DNA of 64,000 nucleotides from UBA3907 sp033810155 (GTDB taxonomy: Bacteria; Bacillota; Sulfobacillia; Fermentithermobacillales; Fermentithermobacillaceae). The notes beneath the pieces were generated by a model. The model made no database searches and was not told the origin of the DNA. It saw only the letters and a list, made by a program, of their open reading frames with translations. Positions 44,456-52,655 of the stretch are shown here, one piece after another. Positions within the stretch are counted from its first letter, which is position 1. The number at the start of each line of letters is the position of its first letter. The stretch lies in assembly GCA_033810155.1 (NCBI GenBank), contig JAPXKJ010000003.1, positions 35,700 to 99,699 on the forward strand, read 5' to 3'. Position numbers and translations under genes: made by a program.

Positions 44456-45040
44456 CTATATATCTCTGCCTTTAATTCTACCATTCTTCTGCCTCTGCGA
44501 AAAACTTGCATGCATTGCGTTCATTATGAACAAGAAGATTCCCGCCGCCATGAATATGTCGCCTAGACTAAACGTGGTGGGCGCTTTGGAAAGAAACTTC
44601 CAAGAGAATATATCTGCAAGAAACGTAAGCGTTGTGTTATCCCCTAACATGCAGTGAGTAAAACTGGAAGAGAGCACTGATATTTGGCTGCCCAAGACAT
44701 CGGGGCCTAGCGGAGACAAATCAACAGGCATTCTGCCTCCATTGGCCATTATGACTAGGAAATTCAAAAATACTCCAAACGCAAGCACCCTAAACCCACG
44801 CAATCTTAGATTTGGATAAAGGCCGTAAAATAGCATAAGGTAAGTAACGAAACTTAAGACGAGGCAAATCTGCGGATACGGCTCAAATCTACCGCTTAGC
44901 AACTTGATCGATGCGATTTTCACCAAGAATGAACCCGCAATCCACACCACTCTATCAAGGTCTACATCTGCAAGCCGAGAAATCTTGCCTCCCGAAACTA
45001 GCCCAACAACCAGGGAAACGACCATTACGGTTAGGAACAA
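44456..45040 (-). CDS. DUF5317 membrane protein
   Basis: A 194-residue protein with about five hydrophobic segments (FLTVMVVSLVVGLVSGG, ICLVLSFVTYLMLFYGLY, VLAFGVFLNFLVIMANGG and IFMAAGIFLFIMNA). The LVIMANGGRMPVDL motif is the mark of DUF5317, whose function is unknown. Genes of this family often follow HD-GYP genes, as here, where the TTG start lies four bases after the HD-GYP stop and uses AAGGAAG within the junction. Probably co-translated with it. Confidence 0.85.
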   Translation of the reverse strand: MFLTVMVVSLVVGLVSGGKISRLADVDLDRVVWIAGSFLVKIASIKLLSGRFEPYPQICLVLSFVTYLMLFYGLYPNLRLRGFRVLAFGVFLNFLVIMANGGRMPVDLSPLGPDVLGSQISVLSSSFTHCMLGDNTTLTFLADIFSWKFLSKAPTTFSLGDIFMAAGIFLFIMNAMHASFSQRQKNGRIKGRDI

Positions 45041-45044
45041 CGGA

Positions 45045-46295
45045 TCACTTCCTTAGAATCTTTTCATCTATTACTTTGAGCATAGCTTCTACCACTTGGG
45101 GATCAAACTGAGTTCCACTGCACCTTATGATCTCTTTTCTAGCCTCTTCATAGTCCATCCTTTCTTTGTACGGCCGATCTGTTGTCATAGCATCAAAAGC
45201 GTCTGCGCAGGCAATAATACGCGCTTCTAGAGGTATCTCTTCACCACGTAATCCTTTCGGGAAACCTGTACCATCCCATCTCTCATGGTGGTATCTCACC
45301 CACTCCGCACCCTTACTCAATGTCTTCATCGCCCCAATAATATCTGCCCCTATATCAACATGCTTCTTCATTTCTTCATATTCTTCGTACGTAAAATAGT
45401 CTGTTTTCTTTAATATGTTGTCAGGTATTCCTACTTTGCCCACATCATGCAAAAGGGCAACGTGTTTCAGTAAGTCCACCTCTTCGTCGTCAAGTCCCAT
45501 TTCTTTTCCTAGTAACCCAGAGTATTCGGACACCCTTATGGAATGGCCCTGGGTATACGGATCTCTTGCATCTACAGCCGTACCCAAAGCCTCAGCCATT
45601 TCGCCATAGGTGTCTTTTAGATCCACATATTTCTGAAGGGACATCTTAGTCACGACTAAAGGCAGATAAAACAACAGAAGCACAAGGGGCCCAGCTTGTT
45701 TCGTTACAACAACCATAAGGGCGCCGAGAGGAAATAGAGCGAACATATTAGGCAACATCCACACTATGTTCTGGCGCCAAATGGTCAGGAAAGATAGTCC
45801 GGTTTGAAGGGACACAAATTCTCCGGTCATGACAGCATTGAGCATCGTGTAAGCTAGCGCCGCTAATACAAAAGCCAGAAGTCCTGAAGGAAATTCCAAG
45901 AATCCAAATTCGCCGCCCAGAAAAGCGTACACAATGGAGAACACATAGGCGCATATGCTTAGCATCCCCCTGTTGAATAGTACTAGTTTGAGAGGAACCT
46001 GCCCTACTAAGTCTCGTCTGCGAAGAGTAAACAACGCTGCCACCCACATACCTATGGCAGGACCGTGCAGAACGATAACCGTGAAAATGAGAGGGGCAGC
46101 GACGGAAGCGGTACCTTTCCCCTTTGGGAAAGGAATTGCCAGAGTCTCGCCAAAAGCTATGAGCGCTCCCAAAAAACATACTTCTAAAAAGTGAGCCCAA
46201 CCCTCGAATGAAGGAATGTTCATACATAGCAACGCAATACCAAGGCATATTATGCCCCATAAATACACATCAAAGGACTTGAGACTCTTATTCAA
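45045..46295 (-). CDS. membrane HD-GYP phosphodiesterase
   Basis: A 416-residue protein. About six transmembrane segments in the first 200 residues (YLWGIICLGIALLCMNI, VAAPLIFTVIVLHGPAIGMW and LPNMFALFPLGALMVVV) form a sensor-type module, followed by an HD-GYP domain with HDVGKVGIP, RYHHERWDGTGFPKGL and ADAFDAMTTDRPYK. Such domains hydrolyse c-di-GMP, though not all are active. TTG 46293-46295 with AGGTG seven bases upstream is the likely start; ATG 46310 lacks a site. The sensory input is unknown. Confidence 0.9.
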   Translation of the reverse strand: MNKSLKSFDVYLWGIICLGIALLCMNIPSFEGWAHFLEVCFLGALIAFGETLAIPFPKGKGTASVAAPLIFTVIVLHGPAIGMWVAALFTLRRRDLVGQVPLKLVLFNRGMLSICAYVFSIVYAFLGGEFGFLEFPSGLLAFVLAALAYTMLNAVMTGEFVSLQTGLSFLTIWRQNIVWMLPNMFALFPLGALMVVVTKQAGPLVLLLFYLPLVVTKMSLQKYVDLKDTYGEMAEALGTAVDARDPYTQGHSIRVSEYSGLLGKEMGLDDEEVDLLKHVALLHDVGKVGIPDNILKKTDYFTYEEYEEMKKHVDIGADIIGAMKTLSKGAEWVRYHHERWDGTGFPKGLRGEEIPLEARIIACADAFDAMTTDRPYKERMDYEEARKEIIRCSGTQFDPQVVEAMLKVIDEKILRK

Positions 46296-46338
46296 CGGTA
46301 GACACCTCATGACCAGGCCGACAGCCCCGGCAGAAACT

Positions 46339-46419
46339 CTAACCTACTTGAAAGTTCGCCGCTCCAGCCAAAAGGAGCGTGAGGATGGCGAAAATCACCC
46401 TGAGAACCTTCTTATTCAC
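46339..46419 (-). CDS. 26-residue hydrophobic peptide gene
   Basis: GTG 46417-46419 opens a 26-codon frame ending in TAG at 46339-46341. A strong GGGGGG site lies seven bases upstream. The peptide has a short charged N-terminus (MNKKVLR) followed by an unbroken hydrophobic core (VIFAILTLLLAGAA) and a short polar tail, like a signal peptide or small membrane protein. It ends 43 bases before the HD-GYP start, in the same direction. No family recognised; too short for usual gene finders. Translation is inference from the site and context. Confidence 0.55.
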   Translation of the reverse strand: MNKKVLRVIFAILTLLLAGAANFQVG

Positions 46420-46570
46420 CTAAAAACCCCCCGTCAACTGGCTGAATCTGAATCGCTAGATCAGATTCATTTAGCTCCGCTGATGAAAGTTGCCGGGCTG
46501 TCGGCATAGTAATTTGTTCAACGACTGTTTCGATTAGTCCTTCTATTAAGTAGTGCAAATCCGTCTGATC

Positions 46571-47212
46571 TCATGCATTCGCCATAAGCCTTGGAAACCG
46601 CCGATTAACCGCATCAAGAGTCGCCTTTACCACCGCTTCCCTTTCGTCATATGAAACAGGACAAGAACCCGTTAGGGTTAGTTCCCTGCCATCCTCAATA
46701 ACACCAAGAACAACCAGAGCCGTTCGCAGAGATCTTGACTCGTATACATTTACATCTCTAAGAGAAATATTAACACTTTCTTTCAAGAAATGACTAAGAG
46801 CGTTTACAGTAGCTTCTGCGCAAAACCAGTTCCATCTGGTCGCAGTGGCAATTCCTTCACTTTCTCCGAGAGAAACTACTCCACCCAAAGCAAGTCTTAC
46901 TCTAGCAACAGCAGATGATCCGCTTGCCATGAGCTCTATCCCGACCAGTTTCGGCCGAGCGACAAAAGCCAATTCTGTGTCGGTCATCTGAACGATCGAA
47001 ATCTTACCTTTATCGATCTTTTCTCCGGATGCCGCCAAGATGGCAGATTCTACATCGCGTATTACATATTTGGGCGAACGACCTGTTCGCGCCACGACAT
47101 TAATTTCGTCGACATTGTTGTCCTCGCCAATGGAAACTCGACAATCCAACACGTCATTTATCTTCTTGATGATGTCCTCATAATCTTTGGCTGAATGATC
47201 CTTGATGCCCAT
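46571..47212 (-). CDS. conserved hypothetical protein of Bacillota
   Basis: A 213-residue cytoplasmic protein of unknown function. It starts with a helical region (DYEDIIKKINDVLDCRVSIG), followed by EINVVARTGRSPKYVIRDVE, a pattern I have seen in uncharacterised clostridial proteins, and a long beta-rich half (SAVARVRLALGGVVSLGESE). No transmembrane or catalytic motif is evident. GGGAG lies nine bases before the ATG. It lies between an unknown nucleotidyltransferase-like gene and the peptide/HD-GYP genes, all on one strand. Confidence 0.82.
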   Translation of the reverse strand: MGIKDHSAKDYEDIIKKINDVLDCRVSIGEDNNVDEINVVARTGRSPKYVIRDVESAILAASGEKIDKGKISIVQMTDTELAFVARPKLVGIELMASGSSAVARVRLALGGVVSLGESEGIATATRWNWFCAEATVNALSHFLKESVNISLRDVNVYESRSLRTALVVLGVIEDGRELTLTGSCPVSYDEREAVVKATLDAVNRRFPRLMANA

Positions 47213-47245
47213 TTTTATGCACTCCCAATTGGAAAAGCGCTTCGA

Positions 47246-48400
47246 TCACATATACGGGGCCATAATTGCAGTGTTATGACGATACCCTGAATCTTCTTTC
47301 TCCTTAGCAACCATCTCTGCCATAATCCACAGTCCCGCAGCCACCAGACTGTGCCCGCCAAGTATAACCGGGACAGGGCATTCAACCGCGCTCTTAGTAA
47401 AATCCCTTACCCACTCATCTTCAATCAATTGGTACTGGCCTAGATCTGAGTAGAACCTGTCCCAATCGGAAACTTGACCCTTAAGATGAGCAAAAATCAC
47501 TCTTGTATCGATGAAGGCTAGATCGCAGACACGAGACAGATACTCAAAAAACATCTTCGGGCCGACCTCATTTATCATAAAACCTAATAGAGATACAACT
47601 TCTCCTCTTTCTTCTCGACCCAATGCCTTCATACCTCTCTCCTCAGAAAACACACGCATTCTATGCACCATGTTGGAGTTTATATATTGTATGACCGCAG
47701 GCCCCACTCGTCCTATCACCGCTATCTCACGTGAATCTTGCCTAAGTATTCGTAAGGCATCATTTAGGTTCTGAGTAGGCCAATCGAGAGAACTTATGAT
47801 CCTTGATGATCTCGGTCCACAGTTAGGATGCAGACCAAGTACCAGGATATCAGTTGGGGTATCTATATCGAAATTGACCCTACCCGAGTTAGGCACAAGA
47901 AGCCGCCGCATTCCAATGTCGCGAAGCAAATTGCCAAGGACGTTGTCATTCTCAGGTAGTTCAACCTCATCGATTGCTCTTGCAGGAGTAAAGGCAACCA
48001 GGTCTGCGGACTGGACATTATTCATTATGACTGTATTTCGGCTCTGCTTGAGCGTAAGGGCAATCTGGTCAAACTCTTCCAAATACACAAGGGGGGCAGC
48101 TGTCCCCCCCATATACAACACGTTTTCTAATCGGTAATTGACGATTATCTCCCTTAATCTACGTCCAAAGTGGAACTTGCCATCATCTGGCTCCAAATCA
48201 ACTATTGCGAACTCTGACGCTTCGCGCGCGAGGTCTTCGTAATTGGTTGCAAGTATGATTTCGTCAATTTCCGGTGCCAATGCCAGCTTAGACAGTGTAT
48301 CTAGGGCAATCTCTTTCCGGATGTCTTTGATCTTTGCATCTAGAGAAGTTTTCGGTTTACCACCTTCAAACATTACTGCGGTAACCTTAGGTTGTTCCAA
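47246..48400 (-). CDS. uncharacterised protein, possible nucleotidyltransferase-like fold
   Basis: A 384-residue protein. The start AVMFEGGKPKTSLDAKIKDI through DEIILATNYEDL and LYMGGTAAPLV resembles a GT-A or Rossmann-like core but lacks a clear signature, so this is weak inference. A later segment (PVPVILGGHSLVAAGLWIMA) is near the C-terminus. TTG 48398-48400 is preferred because GGGGGAG lies five to six bases upstream; a frame to 48436 overlaps nothing useful. It lies between hpf and the 213-residue protein, 33 bases from the latter, so they are probably co-transcribed. Confidence 0.78.
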   Translation of the reverse strand: MEQPKVTAVMFEGGKPKTSLDAKIKDIRKEIALDTLSKLALAPEIDEIILATNYEDLAREASEFAIVDLEPDDGKFHFGRRLREIIVNYRLENVLYMGGTAAPLVYLEEFDQIALTLKQSRNTVIMNNVQSADLVAFTPARAIDEVELPENDNVLGNLLRDIGMRRLLVPNSGRVNFDIDTPTDILVLGLHPNCGPRSSRIISSLDWPTQNLNDALRILRQDSREIAVIGRVGPAVIQYINSNMVHRMRVFSEERGMKALGREERGEVVSLLGFMINEVGPKMFFEYLSRVCDLAFIDTRVIFAHLKGQVSDWDRFYSDLGQYQLIEDEWVRDFTKSAVECPVPVILGGHSLVAAGLWIMAEMVAKEKEDSGYRHNTAIMAPYM

Positions 48401-48442
48401 GCTGGCTCCCCCGCTTAACATAGACAAGTTTCCCAAAAGCCC

Positions 48443-48958
48443 CTATATTTCCGGCTCAATGAGACCAAAGTTGCCGTCTTTTCTTCTGTAGATCACGTTA
48501 ACCAAACCGGTTTCCCCGTTTGCAAAAACAAAGAAATCGTGACCCAAAAGCTCCATCTGCATCGCAGCTTCTTCAGGCATCATAGGTTTCATGGCAAATC
48601 TCTTGACTTTTACGATCCTTCCCGTTTCCGGTTCTTCCTCATGTTCTGACAACCGAGGTTCTTGCTTATCGCGCTTAAGAAGCCTCGTCTTATATTTGTC
48701 CAGCTGCCGCTCGAGTTTCTCAACAACCAGGTCTACTGAGGCAAACGCGTCCTGGGCCGACTCTTCTGCCCTCAAAATCATGCCGTTGAGAGGTAGCGTA
48801 ACTTCAACCACGTACCTGCCCCGCTGAGTTGAAAACATCACCTGGCACAAACAAGAATCCTGCTTTACATACTTATCCAATTTGGACAATTTCTTCTCTG
48901 CATATTCCCGAAGTGCGGGGCTTACATTCATGTTCTTACCTCTTACGTTGATCTCCAT
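48443..48958 (-). CDS. hpf: long-form ribosome hibernation promoting factor
   Basis: A 171-residue long-form HPF that dimerises ribosomes into 100S particles in stationary phase. The N-terminal domain (MEINVRGKNMNVSPALREYA with AEKKLSKLDKYV) is followed by a linker and the C-terminal dimerisation domain (KVKRFAMKPMMPEEAAMQME and GHDFFVFANGETGLVNVIYR). GGAGG is eight bases before the ATG. It is downstream of the DnaA-box/csp gap. In Bacillus the homologue yvyD lies near secA, as here. Confidence 0.95.
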   Translation of the reverse strand: MEINVRGKNMNVSPALREYAEKKLSKLDKYVKQDSCLCQVMFSTQRGRYVVEVTLPLNGMILRAEESAQDAFASVDLVVEKLERQLDKYKTRLLKRDKQEPRLSEHEEEPETGRIVKVKRFAMKPMMPEEAAMQMELLGHDFFVFANGETGLVNVIYRRKDGNFGLIEPEI

Positions 48959-49136
48959 GTGGCATGCCTCCTCGAAATAACCGTTACTTTTGCCTTTGGA
49001 TTATGCGAATAACCAAAGATCTCTTCGTACTATACAATAAGTTCTCCGAGCCCATTCCATATACCTTTCATATGGCTTTACACGACGCTTCAATCTCAAT
49101 TCAATAATACGCTAAACCCATACATGTGTGAACCTG

Positions 49137-49209
49137 CAATCCACATAACTGTGCACAATGGAAGATAGCATCTAAGTGGTTATCAACACAATTATCCACA
49201 CTATCCCCA
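49137..49209. promoter_or_regulatory. cluster of DnaA-box-like sites
   Basis: Within 73 bases: CAATCCACA (49137-49145), TTGTGCACA on the minus strand (49150-49158), TTATCAACA (49180-49188), a perfect TTATCCACA (49192-49200) and adjoining CTATCCCCA (49201-49209). Such clusters outside oriC are known to bind DnaA in Bacillus. No dnaA or dnaN is nearby, so this is not an origin on present evidence. Confidence 0.5.
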
Positions 49210-49262
49210 GATATCATTATGCAGTTTTCGCCCACCGTTCACTACAAAATCAAAAATACTTG

Positions 49263-49291
49263 TTGACTCTTTCTTCTTATCGTGCTATATT
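49263..49291 (+). promoter_or_regulatory. sigma-A-type promoter of csp
   Basis: TTGACT (49263-49268), a 17-base spacer and TATATT (49286-49291). The leader is about 68 bases, long enough to fold, as in cold-shock genes. Confidence 0.85.
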
Positions 49292-49365
49292 CGCAACACG
49301 AGCTAAAAGCTCCAAAAGATGTTGGGTTGGGGCCCAGCGTCGGGAATTAGGAGGAATGTCCCACA

Positions 49366-49569
49366 ATGCAAGGTACAGTAAAATGGTTTAACGCGCAAAA
49401 AGGCTTCGGTTTCATTCAACGTGATGACGGTCCAGACGTATTCGTACACTATTCGGCAATCAAATCTGACGGGTTTCGTACGCTTAACGAAGGCGATCTT
49501 GTAGAATTCGAAATCGTAGAAGGCCCCAAAGGCCTGCAAGCTGCAGAAGTGACTAGAATTTCTGAGTAA
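49366..49569 (+). CDS. csp: cold-shock domain protein
   Basis: A 67-residue single cold-shock domain. RNP1-like KGFGFIQRD and RNP2-like VFVHYSAI are intact, and GTVKWFNAQKGF opens it. It binds single-stranded RNA or DNA. AGGAGG is 11 bases before the ATG, longer than usual. It has its own promoter and a strong terminator, so it is monocistronic, and lies opposite to its neighbours. Confidence 0.96.
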   Translation: MQGTVKWFNAQKGFGFIQRDDGPDVFVHYSAIKSDGFRTLNEGDLVEFEIVEGPKGLQAAEVTRISE

Positions 49570-49582
49570 GCAAAGCCAACTC

Positions 49583-49609
49583 GCCCCGGTCTATAACCGG
49601 GGCTTTTTT
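49583..49609 (+). terminator. intrinsic terminator of csp
   Basis: GCCCCGGT (49583-49590) and ACCGGGGC (49596-49603) with a five-base loop, followed by six T residues. Confidence 0.95.
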
Positions 49610-49618
49610 ATTTCTACT

Positions 49619-49960
49619 CTACAAAACGGTATCAAATCGTCCCCCTGAGTAGTTACCGGTGGAATAAGCTGATAAGACCCTTAATTGAGTGATGACATCC
49701 GAGATCTCGTGACTGATGTTCGTCATTTCTTGTTGCAGAAGCGAGGCAATCTCCTTATCCAACTCGCCTACTGAAACTATGATCTCTTTGATTGATTCAA
49801 ATTCTTTATCTCCTAATTGAGGATTGCCACAGGAGTCTATTCGTTTGAGGATCTCTTCCCTTTCCGATATTATCGACTCAAGACTCGAAAAGTCTCCACC
49901 CTGCGCAAAAGTTAGTGCTTTCTTGGTCAGTTCTAAAAGGTCTTTGAACATGTTAAGCAT
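49619..49960 (-). CDS. fliT: FliT-like flagellar chaperone
   Basis: A small helical protein of about 113 residues (longer frame 122) with ESIISEREEILKRIDSC and heptad-like LQQEMTNISHEISD, consistent with FliT but with low sequence identity to any known member from memory. It follows fliS, the usual position of fliT in fliD-fliS-fliT. Two candidate ATGs (49960 and 49987) overlap the fliS end; neither has a clear site. It would bind FliD in the cytoplasm. Confidence 0.7.
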   Translation of the reverse strand: MLNMFKDLLELTKKALTFAQGGDFSSLESIISEREEILKRIDSCGNPQLGDKEFESIKEIIVSVGELDKEIASLLQQEMTNISHEISDVITQLRVLSAYSTGNYSGGRFDTVL

Positions 49961-50348
49961 GGCTTCTAATCGCTTCTTCCCAACCATCTCTAATTTCGGT
50001 CATAATCGTAATCGCGGCTTCTACTTGCTCTGGATCTTTTTTGAGGTTTGCGGATACGAGCGATGAATAAACAAAATCGTACACAGATGCAAGACTGTCT
50101 GCAATCTCACCTGTGCTGAAATCCAGGGATACTCTCAGTTCGTCAATGATATCTTGCGCACGTATGAGGCTTTCATTTGCACCGCTGTAATTTTTGTCCG
50201 CTATGCATTGCATTGCCCTCCGCATGGACTTGAGACAACCATCGTACAGCATAAGTACCAGTTCAGCTGGTGAAGCAGTCTCTACCTTCGACTGCCTGTA
50301 TACTTCAAGCGCTTTGTCTATATTTCCCACATACCCTACATTCACCAA
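49953..50348 (-). CDS. fliS: flagellin export chaperone FliS
   Basis: A 131-residue helical protein with VETASPAELVLMLYDGCLKS and NESLIRAQDIIDELRVSLDF, both FliS marks. It binds flagellin before export. The flagellin gene is not in this window. The start is TTG 50346-50348 or GTG 50345; the AGGTGAT site fits either. It follows fliD by 31 bases. Confidence 0.92.
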   Translation of the reverse strand: MVNVGYVGNIDKALEVYRQSKVETASPAELVLMLYDGCLKSMRRAMQCIADKNYSGANESLIRAQDIIDELRVSLDFSTGEIADSLASVYDFVYSSLVSANLKKDPEQVEAAITIMTEIRDGWEEAIRSHA

Positions 50349-50379
50349 AGCCTATCACCTATCTTTCTTCTACTTCATC

Positions 50380-51726
50380 TTAACCGCTGAACATAGACAA
50401 CATTTGCTGAGATAACCACATTGACTGGGTTTCCATTCTGGCCAAATACGTTTCTAGGGCAGTAAACTTCCTTTGAAGACCCGCAAGTTTCATGTCCAAA
50501 CGCTTCTGGACGTTGTCGATCTGCTTTGATATATCCTTGTTCTCTGACTCAAACTGAGCATCTTTCAGCGGTAAAAAACCGTTGTACGAAGTGTACATCT
50601 GCAAGGTGCTCTCTAGCGTCTTGAAAACGCCGTTGGAGCCTGAGCTACCCTCGACAAAAAGAGAAGCCACTGATTCTCTGTCGGTTGAAAGCGCCTCTTT
50701 CAATTTTGACTCATCAATAGATATTTTACCGTCCCGCGAGAAAGCGCCGATTGCTCCGGTGCTTATCCCAACCTGCCCTACAAACTTGAAACCCGGGAGA
50801 TCGATAGATGCAAACAACGTGCTCTGAATTTCGGAAAGCAATCTCTGGAGCAATGGATCTCCGAAAAGAAGTCCGCTGGATTTAGTGTCATTATCCCAGA
50901 AATTGTAACGCGAAGTGAGGTCAATCAGGGAGTTGTATTCATCTGCAAATGACTTAACTGCGCTTACAATTGAATCATCGTTGTAGGCTACTGATAAGGA
51001 GGTTTCCCCTGTTTTCAAAAGATCAAGAGTGACTCCTTGAATGGCATCGGATACTTTGTTTGAGTCTCTTTCAAACGTAACACCGTTTATCTTGAAACTT
51101 GAATTCGATGCTGAGACTACTTGCGAGATATCGAATGTGTTGCCTTCTGCAAGAGTCTCAACTATGGCAATTTCTTTGCCAGTGGATTCTCCCGTAAGCA
51201 CAAGAGAGTACTCGTTGGGTCTAACCTGCAAGACAGAAGCCCTGATTCCCATTTCACCCTGGTTTATCTTGTCGGCAACCGTGTTTAGAGTATCTGACTC
51301 GACAATATCAACTGAAAATGGATCTGAACCATCAAGGGTAAGAGTCAGGCTTCCCGACATGCCCAGTGAAACATCAGGTCCCTGTGAAAAAACCCTAGAT
51401 TGAAGAACATGGGATCGGGCAAGCGTTAGCACTTCAATGTCGTATCTGCCCACCGCGGCCGATTCAGATGCCGATGCAGAAACAATGCTCAGGTCACTTA
51501 CCTTCGGCGTTTTGGTATTGTAAAGGCTCTCTTTCGTAAGCGTCCCTATCTTTGAAAGAACCGCATCGACTTTGGTCTTAATAGCATTCCAAGCAGCTCT
51601 TTTTTCTGCAACTGCTTGTTTTTTCAATTCCAGTTTCTCTATGGGAATTCTCTCTACTTTCATTAGCTGTTCAATGATATTTTGCGTATCTAGTCCGGTC
51701 ATATTCATGGTAACCTTTGAACTCAT
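50380..51726 (-). CDS. fliD: flagellar filament cap FliD
   Basis: A 448-residue hook-associated protein 2. GLDTQNIIEQLMKVERIPIE is the N-terminal export and coiled region; QFESENKDISKQIDNVQKRL and RKFTALETYLARMETQSMWL are the C-terminal helices. The middle is the variable beta domain. ATG 51724-51726 is preferred with GGAGGT seven bases upstream. The homologous Bacillus locus has hag and flaG before fliD; here csrA is next after a 166-base gap. Confidence 0.93.
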   Translation of the reverse strand: MSSKVTMNMTGLDTQNIIEQLMKVERIPIEKLELKKQAVAEKRAAWNAIKTKVDAVLSKIGTLTKESLYNTKTPKVSDLSIVSASASESAAVGRYDIEVLTLARSHVLQSRVFSQGPDVSLGMSGSLTLTLDGSDPFSVDIVESDTLNTVADKINQGEMGIRASVLQVRPNEYSLVLTGESTGKEIAIVETLAEGNTFDISQVVSASNSSFKINGVTFERDSNKVSDAIQGVTLDLLKTGETSLSVAYNDDSIVSAVKSFADEYNSLIDLTSRYNFWDNDTKSSGLLFGDPLLQRLLSEIQSTLFASIDLPGFKFVGQVGISTGAIGAFSRDGKISIDESKLKEALSTDRESVASLFVEGSSGSNGVFKTLESTLQMYTSYNGFLPLKDAQFESENKDISKQIDNVQKRLDMKLAGLQRKFTALETYLARMETQSMWLSQQMLSMFSG

Positions 51727-51892
51727 GCTCACACCTCCAAAGAGTATATTTCCACCACCTGCACATAACTACAGACACACAGTCCTTACTTAGTTTTCAA
51801 CCAGCGTAGATCCCAAAAAGGGTTCCGGATTTGAGGATTATTTCACATATCCTTCAACAATGTAATCGTATATAAGGGAGTATAGATTAGCC
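51727..51892 (-). other. gap between csrA and fliD where flagellin is missing
   Basis: No open frame of note and no sigma-28 site that I can see. A hairpin with arms TAATC-g-TATA and TATA-GATTA (51863-51889) lies just past the csrA stop. In Bacillus the hag and flaG genes fill this place. Confidence 0.6.
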
Positions 51893-52147
51893 TTATTCTT
51901 CTTTATCCTCTTTTTTTAGGAGCTCGCGTTTTAAGCGATCCAAATCCAAAATGGAATCTTTCGCCAGGGTCATCTCTTCGGCGATCTCGACCTCTACCTC
52001 TTCCCGCAGGATCTTTGTCCCAGAAGGAGCTTCGATTCCCAGTTTTACAAACGCCTTAGAACCTTTGCCCCTTATTTCCGTGACCCGTATGATGATATCG
52101 TCACCTATGAGTATTGCTTCGCCCTGCTTTCTCGATAGAACAAGCAT
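51893..52147 (-). CDS. csrA: translational regulator CsrA
   Basis: An 84-residue RNA-binding protein that represses flagellin translation. MLVLSRKQGEAILIGDDIII and PSGTKILREEVEVEI match the family, with an extra Lys-rich C-terminus. It follows fliW by two bases, as in Bacillus, where FliW sequesters CsrA. The target hag transcript must be encoded elsewhere. GGACGGG precedes the ATG. Confidence 0.95.
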   Translation of the reverse strand: MLVLSRKQGEAILIGDDIIIRVTEIRGKGSKAFVKLGIEAPSGTKILREEVEVEIAEEMTLAKDSILDLDRLKRELLKKEDKEE

Positions 52148-52149
52148 AT

Positions 52150-52602
52150 CTAGCCCGTCCTCTTCATAAGATTCTGTAGCTCGACAAATACATTGTGCCT
52201 AGTACTATACTCCTGGGAAATAGTAATTACCTGCCTACCCAAACGTTTGGAAGGGTTAATCACCAGAGGCGCCTGAAGATTTACTGTCATATCTCTCACT
52301 TCTTCCGGCAGAGTCACTACTGAAAGGAGCACAAGATCTCCAGGATTTGAGGCTTCCAGAATCTCCAAATCCTTTGGGGTAAACTCAGGATCGTAGTCTT
52401 TGAATACAAGCCTAGGATCCAATATTACGAAGCCCAGGGATTGGTCATCAAGGCTTTGAAGCCACTTAAAGACACCAAAATCGTCAAGGTCGAAAACAAA
52501 AAACCTTTTGCATGATTGAAACCCTATAAGACCTTCCGGAAAATCTATGACCTGGTCGTCTCGTATATGCAGTACCCCAAACTGTCTTGTGGGAAATTCC
52601 AT
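52150..52602 (-). CDS. fliW: flagellar assembly factor FliW
   Basis: A 150-residue protein that binds flagellin and antagonises CsrA. HIRDDQVIDFPEGLIGFQSC and FVILDPRLVFKDYDPEFT are family marks. GGAGGG lies six bases before the ATG. It lies between flgL and csrA. Confidence 0.94.
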   Translation of the reverse strand: MEFPTRQFGVLHIRDDQVIDFPEGLIGFQSCKRFFVFDLDDFGVFKWLQSLDDQSLGFVILDPRLVFKDYDPEFTPKDLEILEASNPGDLVLLSVVTLPEEVRDMTVNLQAPLVINPSKRLGRQVITISQEYSTRHNVFVELQNLMKRTG

Positions 52603-52655
52603 ACGAATCCCTCCTGCCGGACATAACCTCTCTTTTCCAAAAACCAGTACAGGTC

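Larger units (their letters stand above)
48959..49365. other. 407-base gap between hpf and csp
   Basis: No gene is seen. It holds the hpf leader (48959 on), a cluster of DnaA-box-like sites (49137-49209), and the csp promoter with its leader (49263-49365). The csp leader has a GAGCT/AGCTC hairpin and a GGG-rich stretch before AGGAGG. Confidence 0.7.

Noticed and set aside
49137..49209. chromosome origin
   Set aside because: DnaA boxes are present but dnaA, dnaN and a clear unwinding region are absent, and the neighbours are hpf and csp.
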